A stretch of DNA of 16,063 bases from SIG469 sp964384255 (GTDB lineage Bacteria; Bacillota; Clostridia; Oscillospirales; Oscillospiraceae), in NCBI GenBank assembly GCA_964384255.1, contig CAYLKH010000053.1:1-16063 (forward strand), read 5' to 3'. A program made the translations under genes and the position numbers. This document shows positions 6,666 to 13,557 of the stretch, one piece after another (the first letter of the stretch is position 1; each line of letters opens with the position of its first letter). The notes under the pieces are model-generated. The model was not told where the DNA came from, searched no databases, and worked only from the letters and a program-made list of their open reading frames with translations.

Positions 6666-7622
6666 TCAGCCCACCAGCATTGCCAGCAGGGGAGTTGTTA
6701 TTAAAAAGCACACAGTGGTGATAAATGTTCCCTGAGACATGGTTTTTGAATCTGCGCCATATTCGAGACATAGCATGGTCCCGTTGGTGGCGGCGGGCAT
6801 ACCGCATATGATGACCGTGCAGGCCAGCACCAGAGGGTCAGTGACGAAGCTTTTCAGTATCAGCCACAGCAGCAGGGGAGTGACCACCAGCCTGACAAAT
6901 GACGCAAGATAGATCCGCCATCCTCCAAACATTTCTCTAATCGGCATGGCTCCCAGAGTCATGCCGATTATCAGCAGGGCGGCGGGAGTGGTCACCTGAC
7001 CGCACAGGGTCATGGCGTTGTTCAAAACCTCAGGCACTGTGGGCTTGATGAAGGCAAGTATCAGGGACACAACAGCGGCTATGGCGGCGGGAGATATCAG
7101 CCGTTTCAGATCGGGCTTCTGGTCGCCGCTGACAAGGAAAAATACGCCTATGGAATATGACAGAACGTTAAATGGCAGATTAAGCACCGTGTTGACAAAA
7201 ATGGCTTCCTGGCCCAGTATGGCGGTGACCGTTGGATAGCCGATAAATCCCACGTTGCCAAAGGCGATCATATAGCTGTAAACTCCCCGTTTGTCCCGGG
7301 GCAGCCCCATAAGCCGGGGAAGTATCATAGCCATCACCAGCTGCAAAGCCTGAGACGCAATGGCGATACCCAGCAGACCGATGATCTCGCCTCCGGAGGG
7401 TATGGACGAGCTGGCAGTCACCGATGATATCATATAGCAGGGCAGGGTAACATAAACCACCACCCGGGACAGCATTTTGCTGGTGCCGGAGTCGACGGCT
7501 TTCAGCCGATAGGCCGCAAATCCGATAATGATAACAAGAAACAGCTCTGCCATTTTTGAAAATATGCTTAAAAATTCCAAATCATTCACTTCCCACCCAA
7601 TTTTATCAGATGTCAGAGCCAT
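6666..7622 (-). CDS. AEC (auxin efflux carrier) family transporter
   Basis: This is an integral membrane permease of the AEC family (bile/arsenite/riboflavin transporter superfamily). Bacterial members move malate, other small organic acids or unknown substrates; the substrate here is not predictable. The 318 residues contain about ten hydrophobic segments in the usual five-plus-five pattern. The family hallmarks are present: AELFLVIIIGFAAYRL near the N-terminus, FGNVGFIGYP (121-130), GMPAATN (274-280), and LITTPLLAMLVG at the C-terminus. ATG 7622 has GGAG ten bases upstream. A GTG at 7640 lengthens it by six residues and a GTG at 7589 shortens it by eleven, so the exact start is uncertain. 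It is divergent from the MBL hydrolase, with overlapping predicted promoters. Confidence 0.9.
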   Translation of the reverse strand: MALTSDKIGWEVNDLEFLSIFSKMAELFLVIIIGFAAYRLKAVDSGTSKMLSRVVVYVTLPCYMISSVTASSSIPSGGEIIGLLGIAIASQALQLVMAMILPRLMGLPRDKRGVYSYMIAFGNVGFIGYPTVTAILGQEAIFVNTVLNLPFNVLSYSIGVFFLVSGDQKPDLKRLISPAAIAAVVSLILAFIKPTVPEVLNNAMTLCGQVTTPAALLIIGMTLGAMPIREMFGGWRIYLASFVRLVVTPLLLWLILKSFVTDPLVLACTVIICGMPAATNGTMLCLEYGADSKTMSQGTFITTVCFLITTPLLAMLVG

Positions 7623-7643
7623 AGTCAAATATCTCCGCACCGG

Positions 7644-7672
7644 TTGCGGCGAGAACTCCGATCTGGTATATT
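7644..7672 (+). promoter_or_regulatory. Predicted promoter of the MBL hydrolase gene
   Basis: TTGCGG (7644-7649) and TATATT (7667-7672) are 17 bases apart, 31 bases before the ATG at 7703. The -10 box overlaps the opposite-strand TATAAT of the divergent permease gene. Confidence 0.55.
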
Positions 7673-7698
7673 ATAAAAAAACAAAAGGACAGTTTGAA
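7670..7698 (-). promoter_or_regulatory. Predicted promoter of the AEC permease gene
   Basis: On the minus strand a perfect TATAAT (7670-7675) follows TTCAAA (7693-7698) at 17 bases. Transcription would start near 7663, about 40 bases before the permease ATG. The -35 box reaches to within five bases of the MBL start codon. Confidence 0.55.
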
Positions 7699-7702
7699 AT
7701 CT

Positions 7703-8602
7703 ATGGTTATTGAACAAATATCCGGAAACACCTGGTGCGTAGCTGACAAAAGCGTTACCGTACCCTTTTACCGGCTGGATGAAAACAGAGTGGTCCTGCT
7801 GGATAGCGGGCTGGATACTGAGCCTTATGTCAGCGAATTCGTCAGGCTCATGGAGCCCTTTAGCGTGGCGGCAATTATTGCTACCCATGCCCACCCGGAC
7901 CACCTTGGCACTATTCAGCATTACCAGAATCTGGGCGCAAAGATATATATGCCCGGTTTTGAGGCCGGGTGTATGGAATCGGCCCCGAACCTGAAATCAT
8001 GGTACAGCCTGTTTTGCCTGACAGAGATCGAAAAATACTTTTCCCATATCATATTTGATGCCGACTACAGGCTGGACAAAAGCTGTGACCGGCTGACTAT
8101 TGAAGGCAATACCTTTGGTATCCTCCATGCCCCGGGCCATACTATGGACCAGATATGCGTCATGACCCCGGACCATGTGCTTTATCTGGCAGACGCGCTG
8201 CTTTCTCTCCATGAGTGCCAGCGGGCAAAGCTTCCATATACCTTTTCCCACAGGCTGGACCATCAAACCTGGGAAATGCTCGGCAATATTGAGGCCGACA
8301 GCTATGTTCTGGCTCACGGAGGAATGGCGCCGGACCTGAAAGAGCTGATCGGAATGAACGAAAAATGCTTTTCTGACTGCGCGGCGAAAATACTTGACCT
8401 GATCTGCCAGCCGATGACCTTTGAACAGCTTTTGGAAAAGGTCATAATCAACTTTGGCCTCAGGCAGAACGCCAGCGTTTACGTTTTTCGGGTCTATGAA
8501 AGAAATCTGAAAAGCTTTGTGGAATACCTTTGCGATATTGGGAAACTGGTCCCCAGGGTAAAGGATGCAAGGCTGTGCTATGTCAAAGTTGAAGAAAATT
8601 GA
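7703..8602 (+). CDS. MBL-fold (metallo-beta-lactamase superfamily) metallohydrolase
   Basis: This is a predicted binuclear-zinc hydrolase of 299 residues, of the glyoxalase II-like type. Metal ligands are all present: H62-A-H64-P-D66-H67 (THAHPDH), H146 in HAPGHTMD, D164 in LADALLS and H205 in LAHGG. LDSGLDTE (33-40) is the usual strand before the active site. After the last ligand an extension of about 95 residues, helical and ending in RLCYVKVEEN, resembles the C-terminal helical or winged-helix cap seen in several MBL hydrolases; its substrate is unknown. There is no signal peptide, so it is cytoplasmic. I prefer ATG 7703, but TTG 7694 is possible because AAAGGA (7684-7689) is closer to it. 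It is divergent from an AEC permease, so a shared substrate is possible but unproven. A strong terminator follows. Confidence 0.9.
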   Translation: MVIEQISGNTWCVADKSVTVPFYRLDENRVVLLDSGLDTEPYVSEFVRLMEPFSVAAIIATHAHPDHLGTIQHYQNLGAKIYMPGFEAGCMESAPNLKSWYSLFCLTEIEKYFSHIIFDADYRLDKSCDRLTIEGNTFGILHAPGHTMDQICVMTPDHVLYLADALLSLHECQRAKLPYTFSHRLDHQTWEMLGNIEADSYVLAHGGMAPDLKELIGMNEKCFSDCAAKILDLICQPMTFEQLLEKVIINFGLRQNASVYVFRVYERNLKSFVEYLCDIGKLVPRVKDARLCYVKVEEN

Positions 8603-8619
8603 AATCAGAAACTACCCCC

Positions 8620-8660
8620 CAACAGGAAGCGGCGTATAATACCGCTTCCTGTTGATTTTT
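8620..8660 (+). terminator. Intrinsic terminator of the MBL gene
   Basis: A perfect 13-bp stem, CAACAGGAAGCGG (8620-8632) with CCGCTTCCTGTTG (8642-8654), has a 9-base loop and is followed by ATTTTT. It cleanly separates the MBL gene from the V-ATPase operon. The outer seven pairs match those of the terminator at 5723-5742. Confidence 0.95.
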
Positions 8661-8684
8661 GCGTTTTTATGGCCCGTGATGCAA

Positions 8685-8700
8685 CAATTATGAATAATTG
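8685..8700 (+). promoter_or_regulatory. Perfect inverted repeat in the V-ATPase operon leader, possible operator
   Basis: CAATTAT-GA-ATAATTG is a perfect 7+7 inverted repeat, 57 bases before the first ATPase gene. It lies in the only region (8661-8756) that could hold the operon promoter. I find no convincing -35/-10 pair there: TTGCGT at 8659-8664 lacks a good partner at 17 bases, though TATGAA/GAATAAT-like -10 sequences overlap the repeat. The operator role is inferred. Confidence 0.4.
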
Positions 8701-8756
8701 GCCCTACTTGAAAAAGACTAATCCTGACTGGCAAAATCAAAAACAGGCGGTGAAAA

Positions 8757-9065
8757 ATGTCTCTGGAATATATTAAACTCATAACCGAAGCCGAAAGCCT
8801 TGCCCAAAAGCGCATGGACGAAACCAAAGCCCGGGCCGGAGCGATAATTGCAGCCGCCCGGGACAACGGCGCCGCAGAACGCAGCCGCCAAAGAGCCGCA
8901 GAGGAAATCGAAATAATGATGGAAAAAGCAAAAGAGCTTGCCAAAGCCCAGACGGGATCCATTGAACAGAAGCTCAATGCCCGGTGCAGTCAGCTGGAAG
9001 CGACGGCGAATAAACGGCTGCATTTGGCAGCCCGGCTTATTGTCGAAAGGATAGTGAACGGCTGA
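8757..9065 (+). CDS. ntpF: V-type ATPase peripheral stalk subunit (G/H-like, NtpF of E. hirae)
   Basis: This 102-residue protein is almost entirely charged and helical (SLAQKRMDETKARAGAIIAAARDNGAAERSRQRAAEEIEIMMEKAKELAKAQ), as expected for the long coiled-coil subunit. It pairs with subunit E to form the peripheral stator stalks of archaeal/bacterial A/V-type ATPases. Overall similarity in this family is low. The call rests on length, Ala/Glu/Lys-rich coiled-coil composition, and position directly before ntpI, exactly as in the Enterococcus hirae ntpFIKECGABD operon. The symbol follows E. hirae usage; elsewhere the same subunit is called G or H. AGGCGGTGA precedes the ATG. The stop overlaps the ntpI start by one base (TGATG), which indicates coupled translation. 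Confidence 0.88.
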   Translation: MSLEYIKLITEAESLAQKRMDETKARAGAIIAAARDNGAAERSRQRAAEEIEIMMEKAKELAKAQTGSIEQKLNARCSQLEATANKRLHLAARLIVERIVNG

Positions 9066-10981
9066 TGGCAATTGTTAAAATGAAAAAACTGCACCTTATT
9101 GGCCTCATTTCTGACGAACCGGAGCTGATGAAGAGGATACAAAGCCTGGGATGCGTTGAAATATCCTCTCAGCAGCAGCTTTCCGACTCAAGTTTGTCGG
9201 AACCGGGAATATTTGGCGACAGCCACTGGGAAACCGATTTGCAAACCCTGACCCGGGCGTTGAAGGTCCTGGATACCTGCGCACCGGCGAAAACTCCAAT
9301 ATTTGCGCCCCGGCCTGAGTATACCGAAACCCGGCTATTTGATGATGATCTGCTTTCCCAAAGTCTTGAAGCTTCCAAAAAGATTCTGTCGCTGGATAGC
9401 CGGATGAATGAACTTGCCTCAGCTCAGGCAAAGGCTGAGACGGCAAAGCTGACTCTGACACCGTGGGAAAATATGGATATCCCTCTTGGCCTGAGATCCA
9501 CAGCCCATACCGCTGTTAAGCCTGGGGTATGCCCGGTTGGCATAAGCTTCGACCTGCTTGAAGAAAAGCTTGGACAGCAGGTTCCCGAAGCGGAGCTTAT
9601 GCTGCAAGGCTCTGACCGGGAGCAGCATTATCTGGTGCTGGTGGTGCATCGTATCCGGGAGGAAGAAGCCCTGTCCCTGCTCCGCGCTTTCGGATGGTCC
9701 CCGGCTCCCGTAGATCAGTTTAGCGGAACAGCAGCAGAAAATATGTTGGCCATAGATATGCAGCTGCAAGAGATGGCAACCCAACGTCAGCAGCTGACCC
9801 ACGAGGTATCAGCTTATGCTCACTGCCGCGGAGATATTGAGCTTGGGTGGGAGCGGTGCTATCAGGACGTTCAGCGGCAGCAGGCAGCCGGACGGCTTTT
9901 GTCGACACAAAAGTGTTTTTGCCTTTCGGGCTGGGTACCGGAGACTTCCACTGCCAAGCTTGAAAAGCTGTTTGCCCGTTACGACTGTGCTTATGAATTG
10001 TCAGATCCCCAGCCTGACGACGACGTGCCTGTCCGGCTGAAAAGCAATTGGCTGACCGAACCCATGAATCTTGTGACAGAAATGTATTCCCTTCCGGCTT
10101 ACGACGGCGTGGACCCAAATCCCCTTATACTGCCCTTTTTCACCCTGTTCTTTGGGCTGATGTATGCCGATATGGGTTATGGCCTGATATTGCTGGCCGT
10201 TTCCCTGTTTGTGACCAAAAGGTTCAAGCCCCGGGGGACCATGGGCCGGATGATGGGCCTTGGGGTCCTTTGCGGCGTGACTACTGTTTTCTGGGGAATA
10301 CTGTTTGGCAGCTTTTTCGGCGATGCTGTCCCGGTGCTGTGCAACCTTTTGAACATTGAGCAGGTCCAGCTGTGGAAGCTTATCGACCCACTGGAACAGC
10401 CTATGGTCATGCTTATAGCGTCCCTGGCTTTGGGCGCTGTCCATCTTGTTTGCGGCATGGCTATCAATGCCATCCTGCTTATCAAGGACGGCAAAGCTCT
10501 CGATGCGCTGTTCGATGTTGGTTCCTGGTGGCTGCTGTTTGCGGGCATTGCCCTGGGAGCATTGGGGAAGACCTGGCTTGTTTGCATTGCCGGTGCTACT
10601 GCACTGGTTCTGACCCAGGGCAGAAGCAAGCCTACTCTTGCAGGTAAGCTCATTGGCGGCCTTGCAAGCCTTTACGACATAACCAGCTATCTGGGCGACA
10701 TCCTGTCCTACACCAGACTGATGGCGCTGATGCTGGCATCCAGCGTTATAGCCAGCGTTGTCAACGTTCTGGGCAGCCTCAGCGGCAGCATCATAGTGTT
10801 CGTGGTGGTGTTCCTGGTGGGTCACGCCTTCAATATGGGCATAAGTATTATCGGCACCTATGTCCACGCCGCAAGGCTGCAATATCTGGAATTCTTTGGA
10901 AAATTCTACAAGGACGGCGGCAGAGCCTTTGCGCCGCTGGCTTATAAGACAAAGTATTCCAGGCTATATACAAAGGTATAA
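9065..10981 (+). CDS. ntpI: V-type ATPase subunit I (a-subunit, membrane stator)
   Basis: Subunit I is the static membrane subunit that forms the ion half-channels beside the rotating c-ring. The 638 residues divide into a cytoplasmic N-terminal half (about 1-350, starting MAIVKMKKLHLIGL, with long helical stretches that bind the peripheral stalks) and a C-terminal half with about eight membrane helices. The membrane half begins PFFTLFFGLMYADMGYGL, a hallmark of the family. Two conserved arginines are visible: R551 in LSYTRLMAL and R604 in HAARLQYLEFFGKFY. These are the counterparts of E. hirae NtpI R573 and R629, which line the channel against the c-ring carboxylate. Length matches the family (640-660). 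Its end is followed by the operon's only large gap, 182 bp of inverted repeats. Confidence 0.96.
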   Translation: MAIVKMKKLHLIGLISDEPELMKRIQSLGCVEISSQQQLSDSSLSEPGIFGDSHWETDLQTLTRALKVLDTCAPAKTPIFAPRPEYTETRLFDDDLLSQSLEASKKILSLDSRMNELASAQAKAETAKLTLTPWENMDIPLGLRSTAHTAVKPGVCPVGISFDLLEEKLGQQVPEAELMLQGSDREQHYLVLVVHRIREEEALSLLRAFGWSPAPVDQFSGTAAENMLAIDMQLQEMATQRQQLTHEVSAYAHCRGDIELGWERCYQDVQRQQAAGRLLSTQKCFCLSGWVPETSTAKLEKLFARYDCAYELSDPQPDDDVPVRLKSNWLTEPMNLVTEMYSLPAYDGVDPNPLILPFFTLFFGLMYADMGYGLILLAVSLFVTKRFKPRGTMGRMMGLGVLCGVTTVFWGILFGSFFGDAVPVLCNLLNIEQVQLWKLIDPLEQPMVMLIASLALGAVHLVCGMAINAILLIKDGKALDALFDVGSWWLLFAGIALGALGKTWLVCIAGATALVLTQGRSKPTLAGKLIGGLASLYDITSYLGDILSYTRLMALMLASSVIASVVNVLGSLSGSIIVFVVVFLVGHAFNMGISIIGTYVHAARLQYLEFFGKFYKDGGRAFAPLAYKTKYSRLYTKV

Positions 10982-11008
10982 ACTGGCCGTAACGAAAAGG
11001 AAGATAGT

Positions 11009-11039
11009 GTGAAAGAAACCCATCAGGGGTGTCTTTCGC
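11009..11039 (+). repeat. Hairpin 1 in the ntpI-ntpK gap
   Basis: GTGAAAGAAACCC (11009-11021) pairs with GGGTGTCTTTCGC (11027-11039) over a 5-base loop. The stem is 13 positions long, with one mismatch and one T-G pair. No T-run follows, so it is not a normal terminator. A small GCCG-CAG-CGGC hairpin (11052-11062) lies just after it. Confidence 0.7.
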
Positions 11040-11063
11040 GTTCAATAACCCGCCGCAGCGGCA

Positions 11064-11085
11064 GGAACGAACTTAAGTTCGTTCC
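11064..11085. repeat. Perfect 22-bp palindrome in the ntpI-ntpK gap
   Basis: GGAACGAACTT (11064-11074) is followed with no spacer by its exact reverse complement (11075-11085). Being spacer-free, it would form a poor RNA hairpin but a good dyad for a DNA-binding dimer, or the tip of a small repeat element. One base separates it from hairpin 3. Confidence 0.85.
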
Positions 11086-11086
11086 G

Positions 11087-11132
11087 CTCAACTTGTATAC
11101 AAAGGCTACCGGGCCTTTGTATACAAGTTGAG
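11087..11132. repeat. Perfect 20-bp stem hairpin before ntpK, each arm containing TTGTATACAA
   Basis: Arm 11087-11106 (CTCAACTTGTATACAAAGGC) pairs without mismatch with 11113-11132 across the loop TACCGG. Each arm also contains the self-complementary decamer TTGTATACAA (11094-11103 and 11116-11125). The site can therefore be one long RNA hairpin or two 10-bp DNA dyads. No T-run follows. It ends 15 bases before the ntpK ribosome binding site. Confidence 0.85.
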
Positions 11133-11147
11133 TATTCCGACATAATC

Positions 11148-11154
11148 AAGGAGG
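11148..11154 (+). promoter_or_regulatory. Consensus Shine-Dalgarno of ntpK
   Basis: AAGGAGG lies nine bases before the ntpK ATG and is the strongest ribosome binding site in the operon. The other ATPase genes have weaker sites or overlapping starts. This fits the high copy number of the K subunit in the rotor ring. Confidence 0.85.
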
Positions 11155-11163
11155 AAAACTAAA

Positions 11164-11652
11164 ATGGCATTTTTTGAATCTATGGGTGGATTGGCTCTGG
11201 CTCTGCTTGGCTCCGGACTGGCGGTAGCCCTCAGCTGTCTCGGCAGCGCAAAGGGTACCGGCATGACCGGTGAGGCAGCCAGCGGTCTGGTGAGTGAAGA
11301 CCCTTCCAAATTTGGCAAGGCCATGATATTACAGGTCCTTCCCGGCACTCAGGGCCTGTATGGCCTTGTTGCATGGTTCATTGCTGTCAATAAGATCGGT
11401 CTGCTCTCCGGAAGTGTCGTCTCTCTGACCGTTGCTCAGGGCTGGCAGATATTCTTCGCCTGCCTTCCCATGACCATCGGCGGTTGGCTTTCCGCTATCG
11501 CTCAGGGCAGAGTTGCCAGTGCATCCCTGAATATCCTTTCCAAGAAGCCTGACGACTGGTCAAAGGGCATCCTGTTCTGCGTCATGGTCGAGTTCTACGC
11601 CATTTTGTCCCTGCTGGTGACCTTCCTGATGCTTAACGGCATCCAATTTTAA
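11164..11652 (+). CDS. ntpK: V-type ATPase subunit K (rotor c-ring proteolipid, Na+-type)
   Basis: This is the ring-forming proteolipid that carries the transported ion. The 162 residues make four membrane helices, i.e. two fused hairpins (about 8-30, 53-76, 93-116, 136-160). Only the second hairpin carries the ion-binding glutamate (E143, in VMVEFYAIL). The first has LPGTQGLYG instead. Aligned by eye with E. hirae NtpK, all reported Na+-site residues are present: L59, T62, Q63, Y66, Q114 (AIAQGR) and E143, for E. hirae L61, T64, Q65, Y68, Q110 and E139. The Q-to-E spacing of 29 is identical. The loop between hairpins is six residues longer. SAKGTGMTGEAA (28-39) is the conserved cytoplasmic loop. 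Na+ coupling is an inference from these residues. Confidence 0.97.
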   Translation: MAFFESMGGLALALLGSGLAVALSCLGSAKGTGMTGEAASGLVSEDPSKFGKAMILQVLPGTQGLYGLVAWFIAVNKIGLLSGSVVSLTVAQGWQIFFACLPMTIGGWLSAIAQGRVASASLNILSKKPDDWSKGILFCVMVEFYAILSLLVTFLMLNGIQF

Positions 11653-11664
11653 GGAACTGATAAT

Positions 11665-12267
11665 ATGAACGGAATCGAAAAAATCATTGCAAGGATAGAA
11701 AGCGACTGTCAGGCAGAATGTCAGCAGATACTTGATGCCGCCAATACTCAGGCGCAGCAGCTCATAAGCGACGCAGAGCAGGCAGCTCAGCGGGAGTACG
11801 GTGCCATCATAGCTCAGGGGAAGCGGATGGCTGAGCAAAACCGCCTTCTCATCGTCAGCGCAGCTTCAGCAGAAGCGGGGCGCAGGATCCTGGCAGTTAA
11901 GCAAAAAATGCTGGATCGCGCCTATGACCTTGCTATGGAACAGCTTTGCGCCCTGCCGGAAAAGGCGGAATTTCTGGCTAAGCTGATCTGCCGGGCATCG
12001 ACCTCCGGCAGGGAAACCGTAATTATGAACCCCCATGACAGGCAAAGCATCGGCAGTCAGACAGTGGAACTTGCCAACAATATGCTGGCAGCGTCCGGTA
12101 AGCCCCCGGAGCTTACGTTGTCTGAGAGGACAGGGGATTTCCGCGGCGGCTTCTATCTTTCGGCGGGCAACATCGAAACTAACTGCACCTTTGAGCTATT
12201 GATAAGCAAGCATCGGGGATCCTGCGCAGCCGAGACGGCTAAAGCATTGTTCGACGAGGGGGAATAG
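11665..12267 (+). CDS. ntpE: V-type ATPase subunit E (peripheral stalk)
   Basis: This 200-residue subunit pairs with the NtpF coiled coil to hold the catalytic head stationary. The N-terminal half is a long charged helix (NGIEKIIARIESDCQAECQQILDAANTQAQQLISDAEQAAQREYG, continuing to about residue 110). The C-terminal half is a mixed alpha/beta head domain, with ERTGDFRGGFYLSAGNIETNCTFELLI matching the conserved end of E subunits (GG-F-L---I--N-TFE-L). Length equals that of the family. AAGGAA overlaps the ntpK stop codon, nine bases before the ATG. Confidence 0.94.
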   Translation: MNGIEKIIARIESDCQAECQQILDAANTQAQQLISDAEQAAQREYGAIIAQGKRMAEQNRLLIVSAASAEAGRRILAVKQKMLDRAYDLAMEQLCALPEKAEFLAKLICRASTSGRETVIMNPHDRQSIGSQTVELANNMLAASGKPPELTLSERTGDFRGGFYLSAGNIETNCTFELLISKHRGSCAAETAKALFDEGE

Positions 12268-12269
12268 CT

Positions 12270-13238
12270 ATGCCCCGAATTAAAGATACAGATTATTTAC
12301 AGATATCCGCACGCATCCGTGCTATGGAGACTCGGCTGCTGACCAAAGACCGGCAGCAGCTGATGATCGAAGCCCGGAGCCTTAAGGACGCGGTGAGAGT
12401 GCTGTCGGAATGTGGCTACAGCGACCTTGACAGCGGCAATTATGAGAACGTGTTGGCACAGGCGCAAAAGGAAGTTTTTTCCGACCTTGCCAGCGCCTGT
12501 CCCGCAGCGGAGATGGTAGATTATTTCAGAGTAAAGTATGATTATCATAATCTGAAAACCCTCATTAAGGGCGAGGCTTTAGGTCTGGACGTTGGGCGAC
12601 TGCTCTCCGATTCAGGCCGGGTCCCGGCCAAAACGGTGGCAGACGCCATCAGCCTTAACGACCTGAGCAGACTTCCCGATGATATGTCCAGCAGCGCTAC
12701 TCAGGCAAGAGAAGTGCTGGCAACCTCGGCAGATCCTCAGCTGTGCGATCTGGTTTTGGACAAAGCCTGCTTTGAGCAAATGAACATTTGCGCCGCTTCA
12801 TGCGGCAGCAGCTTTTTGCAGGGCTATTTCAGAATCACTGTGGATGCGATAAACCTGAAAACCATCGTCAGGATACGCAGAATGAATAAGGGTCCTGAGC
12901 TTTTGCGTCAGGCTCTGGTGGATGGCGGCAGCATTACATCGCTGTATCAACAGGCTCTGGTTGGCAAATCAGTTGAGGAAATATTCAACGGTACTGCTTT
13001 GCAAAGCGCTGCATCAGCAGCCGCCGAAGGCCAGACCGCATTGGAGCTGCAATGCGATAATGCAGTGGCAGATCATTTGAGATCTGCCCGTATGATCCCC
13101 TTTGGGGATGCCGTGGTGGTAGCGTACCTGGCAGCAAAGGAAGCGGAAATGACCGCCGTCAGAACTATCCTGGCAGGTAAAGCCGCCGGCATTCCCGGTG
13201 ACCAGATAAGAGAAAGGCTGCGTGACAGTTATGTATAA
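12270..13238 (+). CDS. ntpC: V-type ATPase subunit C (d-type, central stalk socket)
   Basis: Subunit C (called d in eukaryotes) is the funnel-shaped soluble protein that sits on the c-ring and receives the central D-F shaft. The 322 residues are mostly helical. The pattern of three repeated helical units is visible from recurring (Y/F)(F/D)xxNLKT(L/I)(I/V) stretches: FRVKYDYHNLKTLIKG near 85-101 and FRITVDAINLKTIVRIRRM near 188-206. It begins two bases after the ntpE stop with a GAGGGGGA ribosome binding site. Its end overlaps the start of the next gene by eight bases. Confidence 0.94.
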   Translation: MPRIKDTDYLQISARIRAMETRLLTKDRQQLMIEARSLKDAVRVLSECGYSDLDSGNYENVLAQAQKEVFSDLASACPAAEMVDYFRVKYDYHNLKTLIKGEALGLDVGRLLSDSGRVPAKTVADAISLNDLSRLPDDMSSSATQAREVLATSADPQLCDLVLDKACFEQMNICAASCGSSFLQGYFRITVDAINLKTIVRIRRMNKGPELLRQALVDGGSITSLYQQALVGKSVEEIFNGTALQSAASAAAEGQTALELQCDNAVADHLRSARMIPFGDAVVVAYLAAKEAEMTAVRTILAGKAAGIPGDQIRERLRDSYV

Positions 13239-13539
13239 AATGGCCGTTATTGGTGACCGGGAAAGTATATTGGGCTTCAAGGCGCTGGGCCTTGAAACGG
13301 TGGTGCCTGATAGTATCAGCAGCGCCCGAAGCAGTCTGGCTGGTATGGCCCGGGACGATTATGCAATAGTTTTTATAACCGAAGCTCTGGCAATGGAGCT
13401 GTCAGATGAGCTACAGAAATATTCTTCAAGCGCCACTCCTGCGGTGATCCTCATACCCGGCAAAGAGGGCAGTATGGGCATAGCCAGGGCAGCATTGAAG
13501 GAATATGTGGAGCGGGCTGTAGGCGCGGATATTTGGTGA
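13231..13539 (+). CDS. ntpG: V-type ATPase subunit F (central stalk; NtpG of E. hirae)
   Basis: This is a small Rossmann-like subunit that binds subunit D and completes the rotating central shaft. The 102 residues start MYKMAVIGDRESILGFKALGLETV, the family opening (x-I-G-D-x-D-x-x-x-G-F-x-x-G). They include DYAIVFITEALA and PAVILIPGKEGSMGIARAALKEYVERAVG, a conserved end. ATG 13231 lies inside the last codons of ntpC; a GTG at 13222 or an ATG at 13240 are alternatives. The ATG is preferred because AGAAAGG lies 13 bases upstream and because homologues begin one to four residues before the AVIGD-type strand. The symbol follows E. hirae naming; most other organisms call it subunit F. Confidence 0.92.
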   Translation: MYKMAVIGDRESILGFKALGLETVVPDSISSARSSLAGMARDDYAIVFITEALAMELSDELQKYSSSATPAVILIPGKEGSMGIARAALKEYVERAVGADIW

Positions 13540-13557
13540 TTTGAAAGGACTGATACC

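Noticed and set aside
10001..10882. A 293-codon frame antisense to ntpI, and a similar 221-codon plus-strand frame (1981-2646) antisense to dnaX
   Set aside because: Both lie wholly within securely identified genes, have odd His/Gln-rich or Gly-rich translations and no start signals.
11009..11132. The ntpI-ntpK hairpins as ordinary intrinsic terminators splitting the operon
   Set aside because: None is followed by a T-run, and the downstream genes have no clear promoter in the gap. A processing, regulatory or repeat element fits better.
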